Source: Xenia sp. Carnegie-2017 (Eukaryota > Cnidaria > Anthozoa > Malacalcyonacea > Xeniidae). From it: DNA of 64,000 nucleotides. Position 1 is the stretch's first letter. Every line of letters starts with the position of its first letter. A model generated the notes under the pieces. The model was not told where the DNA came from, ran no database searches, and was given only the letters and a program-made list of their open reading frames with translations. Made by a program: the position numbers and the translations under genes. The stretch spans positions 5,610,844 to 5,674,843 of the forward strand of contig NW_025813487.1 in the NCBI RefSeq assembly GCF_021976095.1, given 5' to 3'. Positions 10,801 to 21,145 of the stretch are shown here, piece by piece.

Positions 10801-13800
10801 GAGGATGTGGTCAACGAGAGTCGGGAGTAGGCGCTTGGTTTTAATATTGGAGTGGGAAAACGTTGATTGGTTGGATGAGGAAGTACATAAGACGAATCAT
10901 TGTTCGTTGGAAGTTCAGGATACTCCTGAACAAAGTAAGATACATCATTATTCTTTATATATTCTGAAAAAGGCTTCATAGTTGTAAATTTGACTTTTTT
11001 GAAGGGAGAAAATGAGAAATTAAAAATTGCAGTTAGCCGTACAGGTGAGGAGTTTAATACGACAGAAAATAAATATATGAAAATGTTCCACACACCCCCC
11101 TCCCCAATATCGAGTTTGCTACGTCACTAAGACCTACAAGTCGTAGTGCAAAGTAGCATTGTTAATTCTTCATACGCAATAGCTAAAACATTCCGGTTTG
11201 TGAATATTGCATAAGGTTGTGAGAGAAATCTTAATTTTATATTTTCTTAAGCGTGGACATGTTCTTTAGAGCAAGGTTTGCATAGTTAGCTTAAAACAAT
11301 TGGACGTAACACAGCTACCTAGAACCATAACATAAGATATTCGTTGTGGGATAATCTAGCATTCACACCCTTGATTACTGAAGAGCAAAAGTTAAAAATA
11401 TTGTTGTTAAAGAAATGTAGATCGAAGACCGAGATAAAAATGATAAAAATTGTGACGGAATAAATCAGTCTCCACTTATTCAAAAATACAGATGATGACT
11501 TTTAAGCGGGAAAGCATTCAAAAACTGTCTTTTCATTCAATTTTCTTTCAAAGAGAGGTATAACAAAATCCCAAGCGCAATATTAATCGCAAAGCGAACT
11601 ATTTCTCATCCTTCAAAAGCATCCTACCTCCTTTTTTGCTTCTCGTATCAACCAAAGAGAATGAACTCCGATGAAAGAATCGTAGGTAAGAAGTAATGGA
11701 GGATCGTCGAACGTGAAAACGACATGTAGAGTTTTATCGCGCATGAACGAAGTGTTTCCTTAATGGAAAATTCAAAAACATATTACCTTAAGCGATGATA
11801 AACAGTGAACTTATGGTGATTTTGATACAAAATTTTTACTGTCCTAAAAAATGTCTCTTAAATAACTGCAGTGCATTGGTGATTTTCTTTAACAATGTTT
11901 GCATTTGTGGAACTATTGAAGTTTTTTTTTGAATGGTAAATGAGAAAATACAAGATCTTTCCAATTTCATTGGGTCAGTCCGTTATGAAGAGCAATATTC
12001 AAGAATGAATCTTCATCGGAATGATATAGTTTCAATAACGTTTTGTGCCCAATGTTCAAAGAGTTTAAGGCTCAAAAATAGACTCGCTGTTATAGCAACG
12101 CAGTGTATGACCTTAAGAAGACCTTAGTTCAACGTAAACCGTCCTCAGATCATAGAGATCATGAACGACTACGAGACAACGTTCTGACATTTTGCTCTAA
12201 ACTCAAAGGATTCATTATTTACCCGCATAGCGTCCAATAACAGGTCTTGGTTCATCCAATGGGCTCAATAAACTGAAGATGGTCGGAATCTTCTTGCTAC
12301 ATGTAAAATATAAATGATCAACAAGTTCAAGAGGTCATAAAGCAGACGGGGTAAAAACAAATTGCAAATTAAGAAATATATAATGTAAATATTTGAAACC
12401 AAAATGAACAGAAGTTTTACGCCTTTTCCTTAATGACAAACAAACTTTTCTATTTATGTTATTGTCGATTTCAGTTAACTTTTCAAATGGCGGTTGCCAA
12501 GTTACTTTCTAATTTTGCCAACTACATTTCCAAATATGGAATATTCGTTATGAACTTGTCAACTTGAGTTGACAAGTTGTGTACTTGAGTAGTGAAGTTG
12601 GGAACTTGAGTACTGAAGTTGGGAACTTTAGTACTGAAGTTGTGAACTAAAGTTGCGAAGTACAAGCAAACGCGAAAGGTCTTTGTACCCTGTAAACATT
12701 TGGCAATGAATCCGTTCAGTTAGCAAGGAAAAGCTTTACCAATAGAAGTAAGAAATGAAATACTTGAAAGGTGGTTAAATAACCAGCGTTTGACAAACAT
12801 TTTGAAACAACTAAATCTACCGTATAAGACTATATCAAATACAATAGACAATAAAGTCGTACACAAATAAGTGCACGTTAAATTACGTTAAATATTTGAA
12901 ATGTGGTTAAATAACGAGCGTTTGACAAACATTTCAAATATAATAGATCTATGGGTAGACACTGGTTCTATTGCACCTCGCCAGAGCGAACGTGATGTTC
13001 GAACCACGCGTACAGATGACGTTATTGCATACACTGAATATCTAAAAATTAATAAACCATCTATTTACGCTAAAGAGATTCAGCAACACCTAGAAAATAA
13101 CAAAGTTTGCCTTCCAGCAAACGGATTAGAATTGCTAAAGCTTTTCCTTGCTTACTGAACGGATTCATTGCCAAATGTCTACAGGGTACAAAGACCTTTC
13201 GCGTTTGCTTGTACTTCGCAACTTTAGTTCACAACTTCAGTACTAAAGTTCCCAACTTCAGTACTCAAGTTCCCAACTTCACTACTCAACTTGTCAACTC
13301 AAGTTGACAAGTTCATAACGAATATTCCATATTTGGAAATGTAGTTGGCAACATCAGAAAGTAACTTGGCAACCGCCATTTGAAAAGTTAACTGAAATCG
13401 ACAATAATAACATTGAAAGTATCTCATTGTTTATTTCGATTGATTTTGTAGTAGGTTATTGGAGGTAAGCACAGTGCTGTCAGAGACCCTCCCACCCTCA
13501 CAAAATATATTCACTTTGTGCTCTCTCATTGTAGGGGGCTTTTCAGATTTTGAGAGCCGTTTTTTGACCATTTTAAATTTGGATTCGGAAAGGTTTTCTG
13601 ATTTTATGATCATTTTGAATTATACATGATATATAAAAACATTCAACAATGCATTCTCTTTAAATATCTTTTAACCCACCCACCCCTCCCAAGAGGAAAG
13701 ATTGAGAGAATTTTAACAAGGCGAATAAAACTTTGATTATGATGATTGTTTAACTGACCTTTTCTGTTGATCTGAATCTGAAGGCAAAACATTTCTCTCT

Positions 13801-15835
13801 AAAATCAAACCACCATGAATTGCAAGAACCTTTGATACCTATGTAATAAGTATGGTGCATGTTATGTGAGCCTTCAATTTCATGGTCAGCCCTTTATCCC
13901 TCCTTATTTACTAATAAACCATTATTCACCTTCCTGACTACCTAAAGGGACCATTATTCACCTCCCTGACTACCTAAAGAGACCATTATTCATCTCCCTG
14001 ACTACCTAAAGAGACCATTATTCACCTCCCTGACTACTTAAAGGGGTCATTGGTGACCTCCCTGACGGCCCTAAGAAACAATTGAAAACCCCTGACAACC
14101 TTAAGAGACCATTGTTGATTCCTTAAATACCTCAAGACACCATAAGTGACTCCATTGACTACTCCAAGAGTCCGTAAATGACCCCCTGACTACGAACTAC
14201 CCTACTACCAACCTTAAAAAGTAAGGGTGTTGACTCGATGTTTCCACTTTGTGAAAAAGCCTTTATAACATCTTCTTCAACAATACAAAGACATCCTTCT
14301 TTCACTAAAACATTGGCAACGTGTAATGACATGAGCTTTAGAATGAAATTTGAAATGTTTTAATTTACAGAAAATTCTTGATGATGGAGTTTGCACTATG
14401 CTCAATGTTTCACAAGAGTCTCAAGAAATTCATTCTTATATCGAAAATGCCTCGTCACTAGTTTGCATAACAATGTGCTCCAAAATATCAAACAGCTTTT
14501 ACAAGCAATTTTTAACACCACTGTTGCCTTGTGTATCAATCATGAAACTCAGGGGTGTATTCACAAGATTTTTACAAGGGAGGAGGCTCTCGGGCATAAA
14601 CTGGCAAGACGAACAAAAAAAATACTGTTTGTTACTGTTTGTAATGAGGTTACAGAGTAACCAAGGTTAATATCAGAGGAACCAGTTGTGGCCTGGGACC
14701 AAATGAAGTAGGAAGGTATATAAGTAACTAAGTGTAAATGGGCTACCCATTATTCAACACATTTGTAAGCAGAGAGCCCTGAAAAAAATTTTTATTATTT
14801 TTTTTCCATAGAAATGGTTTTCAATGTGATATGGTGCAAGTATGTGGTAGTCAAGTCCTGAATGCGAGTTGTTCTATTCAGGACCTGGACTCCAAGCAAC
14901 CCAAAATGTGTGCCAGGTTGCTCAAGCTTGCACCTAACCATCCATGTGGCTTAAGTATGGTAACGATAAATATTAACAAACAGTTAAGATAAACAGTCAT
15001 GTTATAGTAATCTAATAGCCTGCATTTACTGGTACATATAGGAATGATCAAGCCTATAAAATCACAAAATCATGAGCTCATTGGAGGTAAAAAAATTAAA
15101 TAACTGCTTAACACGTCGAAATCATGAGTTGTTGAACAATTGTAAAAGAAGGCTGAGCACCCCTAACTTTACAAAAAACTCAAAAAAGGGGGGACTGAGT
15201 GCCCCCCTTCTATATACCCCTTGATGAAACTAAAGGCAGCTCAATTGAAAAAGAAAACTCATGTAGTAAAATGAAGTAAAAACTTAAACACAAGTTTTCA
15301 ACATGGCTTATTGCTAGCAAAACTGCATTGACAGGCCGTATTAACTAATTTAAAACATTGAAATTAAAAACTTTTAAGATTTTATTCAAGCTGACACTTA
15401 CTTGTGTCTTTAGTACGAAACACACACCACAAGGCATCTGTTATTGGTGATTCCACAGTGAAGGATTTGTGCAGAACTTTTGAGTCTCCAGTGCGTGAAC
15501 TCCAAACAGCTGTGTGACCACAAACATAAATCTCATCTTCGATGTCATCAAAGTCCTCAAGAGAGTGTCTCAACTGCCAAAACTCTGTCTGTAAATAAAA
15601 TAAACATTTGGTATCTGATTTAAAGAGCAGTTACATGTGCCTTCTGGCCACTTGCCCACTACCATGATCAGCCATCAGACTAAATGTTCAAATTTACCTT
15701 TTTTCTTATACTTTCATCGCCCCACGGTTCATGTAAGCTGTCACACTTTTCACCAAAAGTCTTAACACGTGGTTCGAGTCTGACAATTTCACGACCGTAG
15801 GGTACAAAACTGGAGAAATCACTGATTACAAACAT
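7876..15835 (-). CDS. ANAPC1: Anaphase-promoting complex subunit 1, 5' part (11 exons)
   Basis: Scaffold subunit of the APC/C ubiquitin ligase. Exons in gene order: 15698-15835, 15402-15588, 14213-14304, 13759-13838, 12223-12296, 11628-11758, 10649-10925, 10159-10237, 8953-9051, 8574-8664, 7876-7941. All have AG/GT borders and their phases join without a break, giving about 438 residues. Matches to human APC1 as I remember it run in order: SSFVPYGRE near the start (human EFVPFGRD), IYVCGHTAVWSS and FTVESPITDALWC in exon 2, GGLILERN in exon 4, IPTIFSLLSPLDE in exon 5, LLLTYDSFIGVHSLW in exon 6, a Ser/Pro-rich loop in exon 7, EPEICLDHIW in exon 8, SKAFIATDVCGVKYVCFLV in exon 9, and VIFGSTF...DAAPIK in exon 10. 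The start Met (15835) aligns with the human N-terminus; an upstream in-frame Met adds 18 unsupported residues. The remaining three quarters of the gene were not found, apart from a possible exon at 1.3 kb. Confidence 0.9.
9147..9647. mobile_element. Foldback MITE copy 2, split by a retroposon
   Basis: Starts CAGGGGCCGGTTGCACAAAG with the GGATAGCGTTATCCATTG arm and ends with the GCTATCCAGTGGATAG arm and GTAGCAGGTTCCAG. Without the 247-bp insert at 9338-9584 it matches the family at 4.6 and 28.0 kb. It lies in the ANAPC1 intron between exons 8 and 9. Confidence 0.8.
9338..9584 (-). mobile_element. Hairpin SINE-like retroposon with 12-bp target duplication
   Basis: Flanked by the perfect direct repeat AAGCATTTGAAA (9326-9337 and 9585-9596), as left by target-primed insertion. 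On the minus strand it has an arm (TGTTGGTATAGTCCTGG), a core CUGAAGA-U-GACUACC...GGUUGUC-GAAAC, then the complementary arm (CAGGTCTATACCAACC) and a terminus holding GGGTTCAAACC, which fits a pol III B box. A second copy is at 16586-16816. It is non-coding and probably non-autonomous; mobilisation by a PLE is a guess. Confidence 0.75.
10331..10560. repeat. 58-bp tandem repeat, about four copies, in ANAPC1 intron
   Basis: Units contain TTCAACACCAGATCACTCC, TGATGAAGACACTAGAC and TATATAAGAACTCAAG. The last two copies are nearly identical and the first is diverged. It lies in the intron between ANAPC1 exons 7 and 8, upstream of exon 8 in gene direction. Confidence 0.85.
12462..13404. mobile_element. 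Long-TIR Tc1/IS630-type DNA element with transposase remnant
   Basis: A 943-bp element bounded by TA on both sides, with inverted arms of about 280 bp (12462-12745 and 13125-13404). The arms begin TTGTCGATTTCAGTTAAC and are about 97% alike, with one 7-bp difference. The centre has a plus-strand frame (12901-13158) that reads like the paired-type helix-turn-helix region of a Tc1/mariner transposase: TGSIAPRQSERD, then PSIYAKEIQQHLENN. The first-helix segment (WLNNxRLTNI) is present twice, at about 12770 and 12901. No catalytic DDE/D domain remains, so it depends on another copy. It lies in the intron between ANAPC1 exons 4 and 5. Confidence 0.88.
13405..13758. other. ANAPC1 intron sequence, no gene seen
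   Basis: A minus-strand open frame of 60 residues (13431-13613) lies here. Its codon content is lysine/serine rich, it resembles no APC1 segment and it has no splice borders in phase, so it is not called. Confidence 0.45.
13915..14190. repeat. Degenerate 32-bp minisatellite in ANAPC1 intron 3
   Basis: About eight units of the type ACCATTATTCACCTCCC, TGACTACCTAAAGAG. They are near-perfect at the left and decay toward the right. The array ends about 20 bp from exon 3. Confidence 0.85.
14305..15401. other. ANAPC1 intron 2, no independent gene seen
   Basis: Two overlapping plus-strand open frames at 14350-14670 have a TTTACAG in front but no matching donor or known domain. The right end (15240-15400) is a segment that recurs next to the ANAPC1 exon copy at 46.9 kb and at 50.9 kb. 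Confidence 0.45.
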
Positions 15836-16257
15836 TGAAATAAAAACATCGAATCCCTTGCTTGTAAACAAGTTACTTCGGTGTAACACGCCGCTTTAGT
15901 GCAGTTAAATTGAAAGTTCCTCGGTTTAAACTTTAAACTTGTACAGTACAAATATATTCTTCAATTCTTTCTGTTTTTGATTTACGCGGGATTTGAGCCC
16001 ACGATTACAAACCTAGCCGGGAGCAAATACTTCCTTTAACAAAAAGGAAAATTCTTAAAATCGTGCATGAATGTGACATGTCTGAGTAAGGTACCGACAT
16101 CATTTTCTCTTGCTTTACACATAAAATGCTAAAAAACTGCTATAGCTATCAAATTAGCGACCATTATGAATATTGCGGAAAATGTTGAAGCACATTGAAG
16201 TGCATCCTATCAAAATCATGACTTATGTAAAAGCGTAACTTTTTGTCTTAACTCTCA

Positions 16258-16370
16258 AGACATACTCCACTGAAGTAAGATTACCACTGCGAACGTTGTC
16301 GAAACGTCGCTAAACACCAACAACAACATGTCCTTCTCAAAACGGCACTGACCTTAATAATCTACATCGT
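16258..16370 (+). mobile_element. Diverged hairpin-retroposon fragment
   Basis: Contains CTGAAGTAAGATTACC, GTTGTCGAAACGTC, AACAACAACATGTCCTTCTC and AATCTACATCG in the same order as the elements at 9.3 and 16.6 kb, but in plus orientation and more diverged. Confidence 0.55.
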
Positions 16371-16469
16371 CAAACATTTAACATATACCGTCATCTTTTT
16401 AATTCGGAATTTATATCTATTATGGTACCAGAATTTCTCTTGCAAACAAATTAAAGCAAGATTGTTTTA

Positions 16470-17060
16470 CAAACAGAATTACCTGATTAGCTATCAAAAT
16501 GATGGTTTTTGAATTTCTAGCCATTGAATTGTTGCGAAATTCATCCGATCAAATTTTATATGAAAGAGAAACATACAGCGATCATAATAAAGTAAATGGT
16601 TTGAACCCGGGAGTATCGTTACATATATGTAGATGTAGATCGTCCAAGTTGGTATAGTCCTGAGAAGGACTGTTTTTGTTGTTGTTGACTGACGTTTCGA
16701 CAACCTTAGCGGTAGCCATCTTCAGAATAAAAATTTATTTTCTTTTTACTCTGTCTACACCAACAACAAAAACAGTCCTTCTCAGGACTATACTAACCTG
16801 GACGATTTACATCTACAAACATACAGCGATCATATTGACCATATATATTCGGATGAATTCAATAAAAACTCACGAAATAATACACCGATATAACAGTTTT
16901 TGTAAAACTATCATTTGGTCTATAGACCAGCGTTTTTATTTTACACTCATAGGCAGAAAGACAGAGGCCTCTTGGGAACAGAGTGCCCGCAAAACTGTTT
17001 TCCTGTAAGAATGAGTAATTGGCTTTACTCTCTTAGGAAAAGAAGCTTCTTTAAATCCTA
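16470..17060. repeat. Lipase 3'-flank repeat, copy 1
   Basis: The block with TTACAAACAGAATTA, ATTTCTAGCCATTGAATTG, CGATCAAATTTTAT, CATACAGCGATCAT and ACCGATAACAG recurs downstream of lipase genes at 18220-18610, 21990-22330 and 29600-29870. It marks the segmental duplications that spread the lipases. This copy is interrupted by the retroposon at 16586. Confidence 0.75.
16586..16816 (-). mobile_element. Hairpin SINE-like retroposon copy 2
   Basis: Flanked by a 17-bp direct repeat, AAACATACAGCGATCAT (16569-16585 and 16817-16833). Paralogous lipase-flank repeats at 22.06 and 18.35 kb carry the unduplicated site. The element holds the GGGTTCAAACC-type terminus, the hairpin core (GACAACC/GGTTGTC type) and arms with GTCCTGAGAAGGACTG. 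The element's own end contains ACATACAGCGAT, so part of the flank match may be microhomology. Confidence 0.7.
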
Positions 17061-17444
17061 AGTTGTTATAAAATTACTTAAAAAAAGAGTGTACAGTAAT
17101 AATAAGCGCATGCTTTGACTACATAAAGAAATTTTTCACTGTGAGCATTTTTACGACGTCAAATATTTTTTGGCGAAGTCAAATATCTTGTAGATTGGGT
17201 CTAGGTCGCTGTTCACACGTTGTTCCTGTTCATTCTTTAAAGGGACCACAGTCTGCTGATTCACGATTTGAAAATTTAAACTGAAGAGGATTTTTCATGT
17301 AGCACAATAACACTTCCATTGTAGAGAAGTTGATTTAAGTAGCTAATATCGCCACATGAAAAGACAAAACATCATAGTGACAAGAATTAACGAAATGAGC
17401 TTTAGCTTTTGCCATAATCCTTCTAAATTAATCCATACTCCATT

Positions 17445-18086
17445 TATTTTATATTGAAAGATAATTTGTCCTAATATGATCGAAAATGCTTCCTATTACG
17501 CGTGTGGCATCTTCGTTTGGATGTTTGTCTGTGGGGTGTTCAACGTTTTGGCCTGGACCGACACAATAAATTCCCCCCCCCCCCTAACAATGACTTAAAG
17601 AAAAAAAGCGTTTACTTTAGCGAGCATTTGCTGTTTCAGTGATTTATTCGTGACAAAAAATTCAATGTGTACTTTGCAATGTATGATTAACAACAGGTAA
17701 AATCACTAACAATTTGTTGTGTAGTGTGACCTGAGTGTTTATGTTTACTTTTACGAGTCCTATTGAGAGAAAACTCTACCAATTGTGCAAACTTGCACAA
17801 AATGTTTTTCCTCTTTGGTGTTGATACACTCCATCACGAAATTTTCTGATGATTATTATTTCGAAGTCCAGAATGACCAACTGAGCAAACTTTGAATATT
17901 GTATTCACCAAACTAACACTATTTGCAAGGTGTTTGACCTCTTTGATCTTGATAGTTTCCTTTGCCACATTTTACAGAAGATGATGGATTATTTATCCAA
18001 GGACAATGACCAACGGGTGCTTAACATTAAGCTGTGAACTGATAAGCCAGAATAAAGCGTCTGCTTGGCAAAAGAATGAAAACCAT
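17445..18086 (-). pseudogene. Decayed class-3 lipase pseudogene
   Basis: Collinear with lipase 4 at 48.2 kb but heavily worn. The C-terminal coding end (stop region near 17447, GNIFDH-type tail, GPGQ-type cysteine loop) is followed by a run of nine or more C and then a large deletion that removes the GHSLGG nucleophile elbow. Remnants of the VNAFF helix, the CKVHI strand and the N-terminal cysteine modules (SVKCGKGNYQDQRGQT-like) follow, and the signal peptide Met is at 18086. Several stops and frame breaks are present. It is closest to the long-stalk subgroup (lipases 4-6) and lies nearest the ANAPC1 5' end, so it may mark the old founder position. Confidence 0.88.
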
Positions 18087-18219
18087 CGTCTTTTTACGTC
18101 GAAATCAAGTAAGACGCCCCAAATTGTATAATTCTTGGAATTTATATTCTTTGAAGTAAAGTAACAGCAATTGATGTAACTGAAACAAACTCAAACTGGT
18201 ACCAGAACGTCTCTTGCAT

Positions 18220-18610
18220 GCAAATTACAGCAAGATTGTTTTACAAACAGAATTATCTGATTACAAAAAGGAAGGTTTTAGAGTTTCTAGCCATTGAATT
18301 GTTTCAAAATTCGTCCGATCAAATTTTATAAGAAAGAGAAACATACAGCAATCATTTTGAGCATATAGCTTTTTGATTGAATTCGGTGAAAACTCTAAAA
18401 ATTATACACCGATAACAGTTTGTTTAAAACCGTCATTTTATTTAAGTCCAGCATTTTATTTCACACTCAAATGCACAAAGACGGAGGCTTTTTTTTCTTT
18501 CTTGAGATCAGACTACCCACAAAATGTTCGTCTGTAACAATGAGTGGGGATTTTGTCAAATGTGATTATTTCATTGCGATCATAGACCTTTGTGTTGAAA
18601 GTGATGAATG
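18220..18610. repeat. Lipase 3'-flank repeat, copy 2
   Basis: Same block as at 16.47 kb, here complete, between the lipase pseudogene and lipase 1. Includes TTCTAGCCATTGAATTGTTT and ACACCGATAACAGTTTG. Confidence 0.75.
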
Positions 18611-18857
18611 ATTATTTATTGAACAATAGTTTGGTCGTTGGAAGAATTAAAGTATTATTTAAATTGTATCAGCGAGTTTTGTGGGAAGTTTTTAAACTCT
18701 TTATTAACAACAATTGAAGCAATTTATTTAATTATTTACCAAAGTTAACCTACATCATACTAAAGAATTGTTTTACATTAAACGATAAAACATTTTAAGA
18801 GGCAAACTCATAGTTCTGCCCTAATCCTTCTACAGCAATCTATTTAACTTCATTTTT

Positions 18858-19751
18858 TTATATTTGGAGATAATTTTTCATATAATGATCGAAAATGTTT
18901 GCTCTTAGATGGCACAAATCTACCTCTGCTGGGTATACATGGCATTTATTACGACCAATGCAATGAATTTCTTGCCCAACATGCCAATATCCAGTAAAAG
19001 GAAAGATCGTATTAGAGTCGCCCCTATACGTTACTCTAAGATTCAATCCCGTCACAATTCTGTCGACATACTTTGCAAATTCTTCGTTACCAACCCTAGA
19101 TGAGCCAAAGGTTATTAAATCGACAGTATATCTAGCATTGACCAAATCAACTGCTGCCAAAGTCGCCATCGCTCCTCCAAGTGAATAACCTGTCACTAAA
19201 ACTTTCTTGGGATGTTCTTGATAAAAATTGTTGACTTTTTTAAGCATTTCGTCTCTCAGCGGGCTATAAGCCTCAAAGAATCCAGTGTGTATTTTGCATC
19301 TTTGGCAGCTCGAATATCTTTGTTTGAAGAACTTGAGATTCCTAAACCAGTCCAGAGGGCCGTCAGAACCCTGAAATGATACAACAATCACTTCCCGGGT
19401 GTTTTCGACAAAACCTTTCATCCTACCGTTTTCAAATAATTGTGAATCATAACTATGTTTACTCTTCGTGTAGGCTTCATTTGACTTAATTGCAGCAAAG
19501 CGAATTTTCACGAGGTGTCGTGGTGCTCCATAAATTTCCTTGTTGGGTATTACAGGTCCAGTTGAGAGACAAAATGTACAAAGTGGGCAAGTTTTGCATG
19601 ATATTTTTCCTCTTCGATTTTGATATGTTCCTTTGCCACATTGATAAATTCTACCAGAATGACAAAAATGACCAACGGGTGCTTCACAAGCTGAAGACTG
19701 ATAAACCTGCATGAAGAATATCATGTTTAACAAAAGTATGAAAAACTTCAT
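18858..19751 (-). CDS. Secreted class-3 lipase, one cysteine module (lipase 1)
   Basis: Predicted extracellular acylglycerol lipase or esterase of 297 residues in a single exon. Residues 1-21 are a signal peptide (FFILLLNMIFF), followed by one cysteine-rich module (CGKGTYQNRRGK, CKTCPLCTFC). The Lipase_3 domain comes next: VSFQGS oxyanion-side motif, nucleophile elbow with Tyr in place of the usual His (TGYSLGGAMATLAAVDLV), ITFGSSRVGN, a catalytic Asp in TYRGDS, and a catalytic His in FDHYMKNYL. Start: an in-frame Met 23 codons upstream (19820) lies at the expected transcription start, about 20 bases below the TATA box, and Met19751 aligns with the paralogs. The neighbourhood is lipase pseudogene, flank repeat, this gene, all on the minus strand. 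The G-Y-S-L-G-G elbow and SNTIFP (paralogs IVTVIP) are unusual, so its activity may differ. Confidence 0.92.
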   Translation of the reverse strand: MKFFILLLNMIFFMQVYQSSACEAPVGHFCHSGRIYQCGKGTYQNRRGKISCKTCPLCTFCLSTGPVIPNKEIYGAPRHLVKIRFAAIKSNEAYTKSKHSYDSQLFENGRMKGFVENTREVIVVSFQGSDGPLDWFRNLKFFKQRYSSCQRCKIHTGFFEAYSPLRDEMLKKVNNFYQEHPKKVLVTGYSLGGAMATLAAVDLVNARYTVDLITFGSSRVGNEEFAKYVDRIVTGLNLRVTYRGDSNTIFPFTGYWHVGQEIHCIGRNKCHVYPAEVDLCHLRANIFDHYMKNYLQI

Positions 19752-19838
19752 CTTTTCTTTGAAATCAATTAAGACGTTTGACAAAATGTACATAACAATC
19801 AGAATTTTTATCCTCTTCACGAAGCAACAGCAACTGTT

Positions 19839-19848
19839 CTATTTATAT
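19839..19848 (-). promoter_or_regulatory. TATA box of lipase 1
   Basis: Minus-strand ATATAAATAG, about 90 bases upstream of the Met at 19751. The same box and the downstream segment AGCAACAGCAACTG (read on plus) are shared with lipases 2 and 3. Confidence 0.7.
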
Positions 19849-20276
19849 TCTCTCAATATCTGAAATTTTTTGACGTAAAATATCATATTTATTGACAGGT
19901 TCATAAAAAACTTTGCCCCATTACTGTCTGAGTTTCGCATACTCGACGCCCTTTAAATTAAGTGACAGGTTCATAAAAATCGATAAAATGTAAAATATAG
20001 AATGTGGAATTTGGAATGTTTTTGTGTTAAATCATAAAGTAGTATCTGTATTTACGAGTTCTAAAGACGCGTTCAATTTGCAATTTGAACATATTAATTC
20101 ATGTAAGTGCACATTGTATGTTATAAGAGCGAATTTTGTGAGTTGCTTTCGTTCAAATGCTACAACTTGTGCATTTCTCCATTAGTTATCAACCACTAAA
20201 AACCGTCAACGTGCATAAAAAGCCGTAGTCTCAGTTAAAATAAATACAGATTCCTTATACAGAGAAACTAACATCT

Positions 20277-20369
20277 CATAAATAAGTATTGAACTTTTAC
20301 ATAAATAAGTATTGAACTTTTACATTAAAAAATATTGAACTTTTACATAAATAAGTATCGAACTTTTAA
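20277..20369. repeat. 24-bp tandem repeat, four copies
   Basis: ATAAATAAGTATTGAACT, TTTAC repeated four times with small changes. Confidence 0.85.
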
Positions 20370-20616
20370 AAATGCCTTTTTCAACTGAAAACCTTACGCC
20401 CTTCTGCGGCATATTTAAAACTACGTTTACTTTACACCTGAGCAAAAAAGTGATGGCATAGTTTTACTGCGTTTATAATAATCCGTTTAAATTCTGCTAC
20501 AGTTTGGGTAGTGTTAACACATATTGTCTCTTGCTGTCAAAATTAGTTAGTTGTTTGTGAAAGATGGCGCCGTTTGTTATTGGCATATTACTAGATGTTT
20601 ATATCACTTGACATAA

Positions 20617-20940
20617 GTCATAAAAAACATATATTTTCAATAATTACAACGGAATCAGTGTGCTAAATATGTGTAGCGAAATATTAATGACTAACTGTTT
20701 ACAAGACAATGCGTTGCGCTCCGTTTTCGTTCGACCACGTTTAGAAAGTGTGGTCATATCGCTCCGGAAAAAGGAAAATGTTTTCAAACAATTCCGCTCC
20801 GGCGCAGTATAAACGCAACCCGGTTTTGTTACTTTTTTGCGCCGTTTTCAGACCGATCCGGAGTAGTGCAACGTAGTCTGACTGTGGTGACTATAGCATA
20901 TTGCATATTTTAACTTGTGATTATCGTCTGCTCATTGGAC
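20617..20940. repeat. Dispersed repeat, copy B
   Basis: Diverged copy of 4035-4420, same orientation. Shared blocks are TTTACAAGA, GCGCTCCGTTTTCGTTCGAC, AACAATTCCGCTCCGGCG and AACGTAGTCTGACT. Confidence 0.75.
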
Positions 20941-21121
20941 ATACCGTCGCCGGTTTTCATCTAAATATTTTCACTCATAACTCATCTGCTACAAAGTGTT
21001 AAGTTTTGTTAACACCTACAAGTAGAGATATCACAGAGAACGATACGATCGCTATTTATAAACTACATCTCTTTATCCAAGACATTACGTAAAGTTCTAT
21101 TTACTTACAATAACAGAAAGC

Positions 21122-21145
21122 CAGGGGCGGATCTAGAGTATGTCA
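21122..21145. mobile_element. Isolated hAT-type terminus
   Basis: CCAGGGGCGGATCTAGAG matches the first 15 bases of the hAT element at 38974. No partner end was found nearby, so this is probably a solo or decayed end. Confidence 0.45.

Noticed and set aside
10727-10981. 84-residue plus-strand ORF
   Set aside because: It is the antisense of ANAPC1 exon 7.
10727-11093. ANAPC1 exon 7 starting at an in-frame Met near 10979
   Set aside because: The acceptor TTTGTTCAG before GAG at 10925 restores phase with exon 6; the extra residues do not.
14350-14670. Overlapping plus-strand ORFs as a gene in ANAPC1 intron 2
   Set aside because: Two frames are equally open, with no domain, no donor site and no homolog recognised.
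18909-19103. Plus-strand ORFs over the lipase genes (also at 22624, 30079, 48798, 52206, 55869)
   Set aside because: They recur only because they are antisense to the conserved lipase frame.
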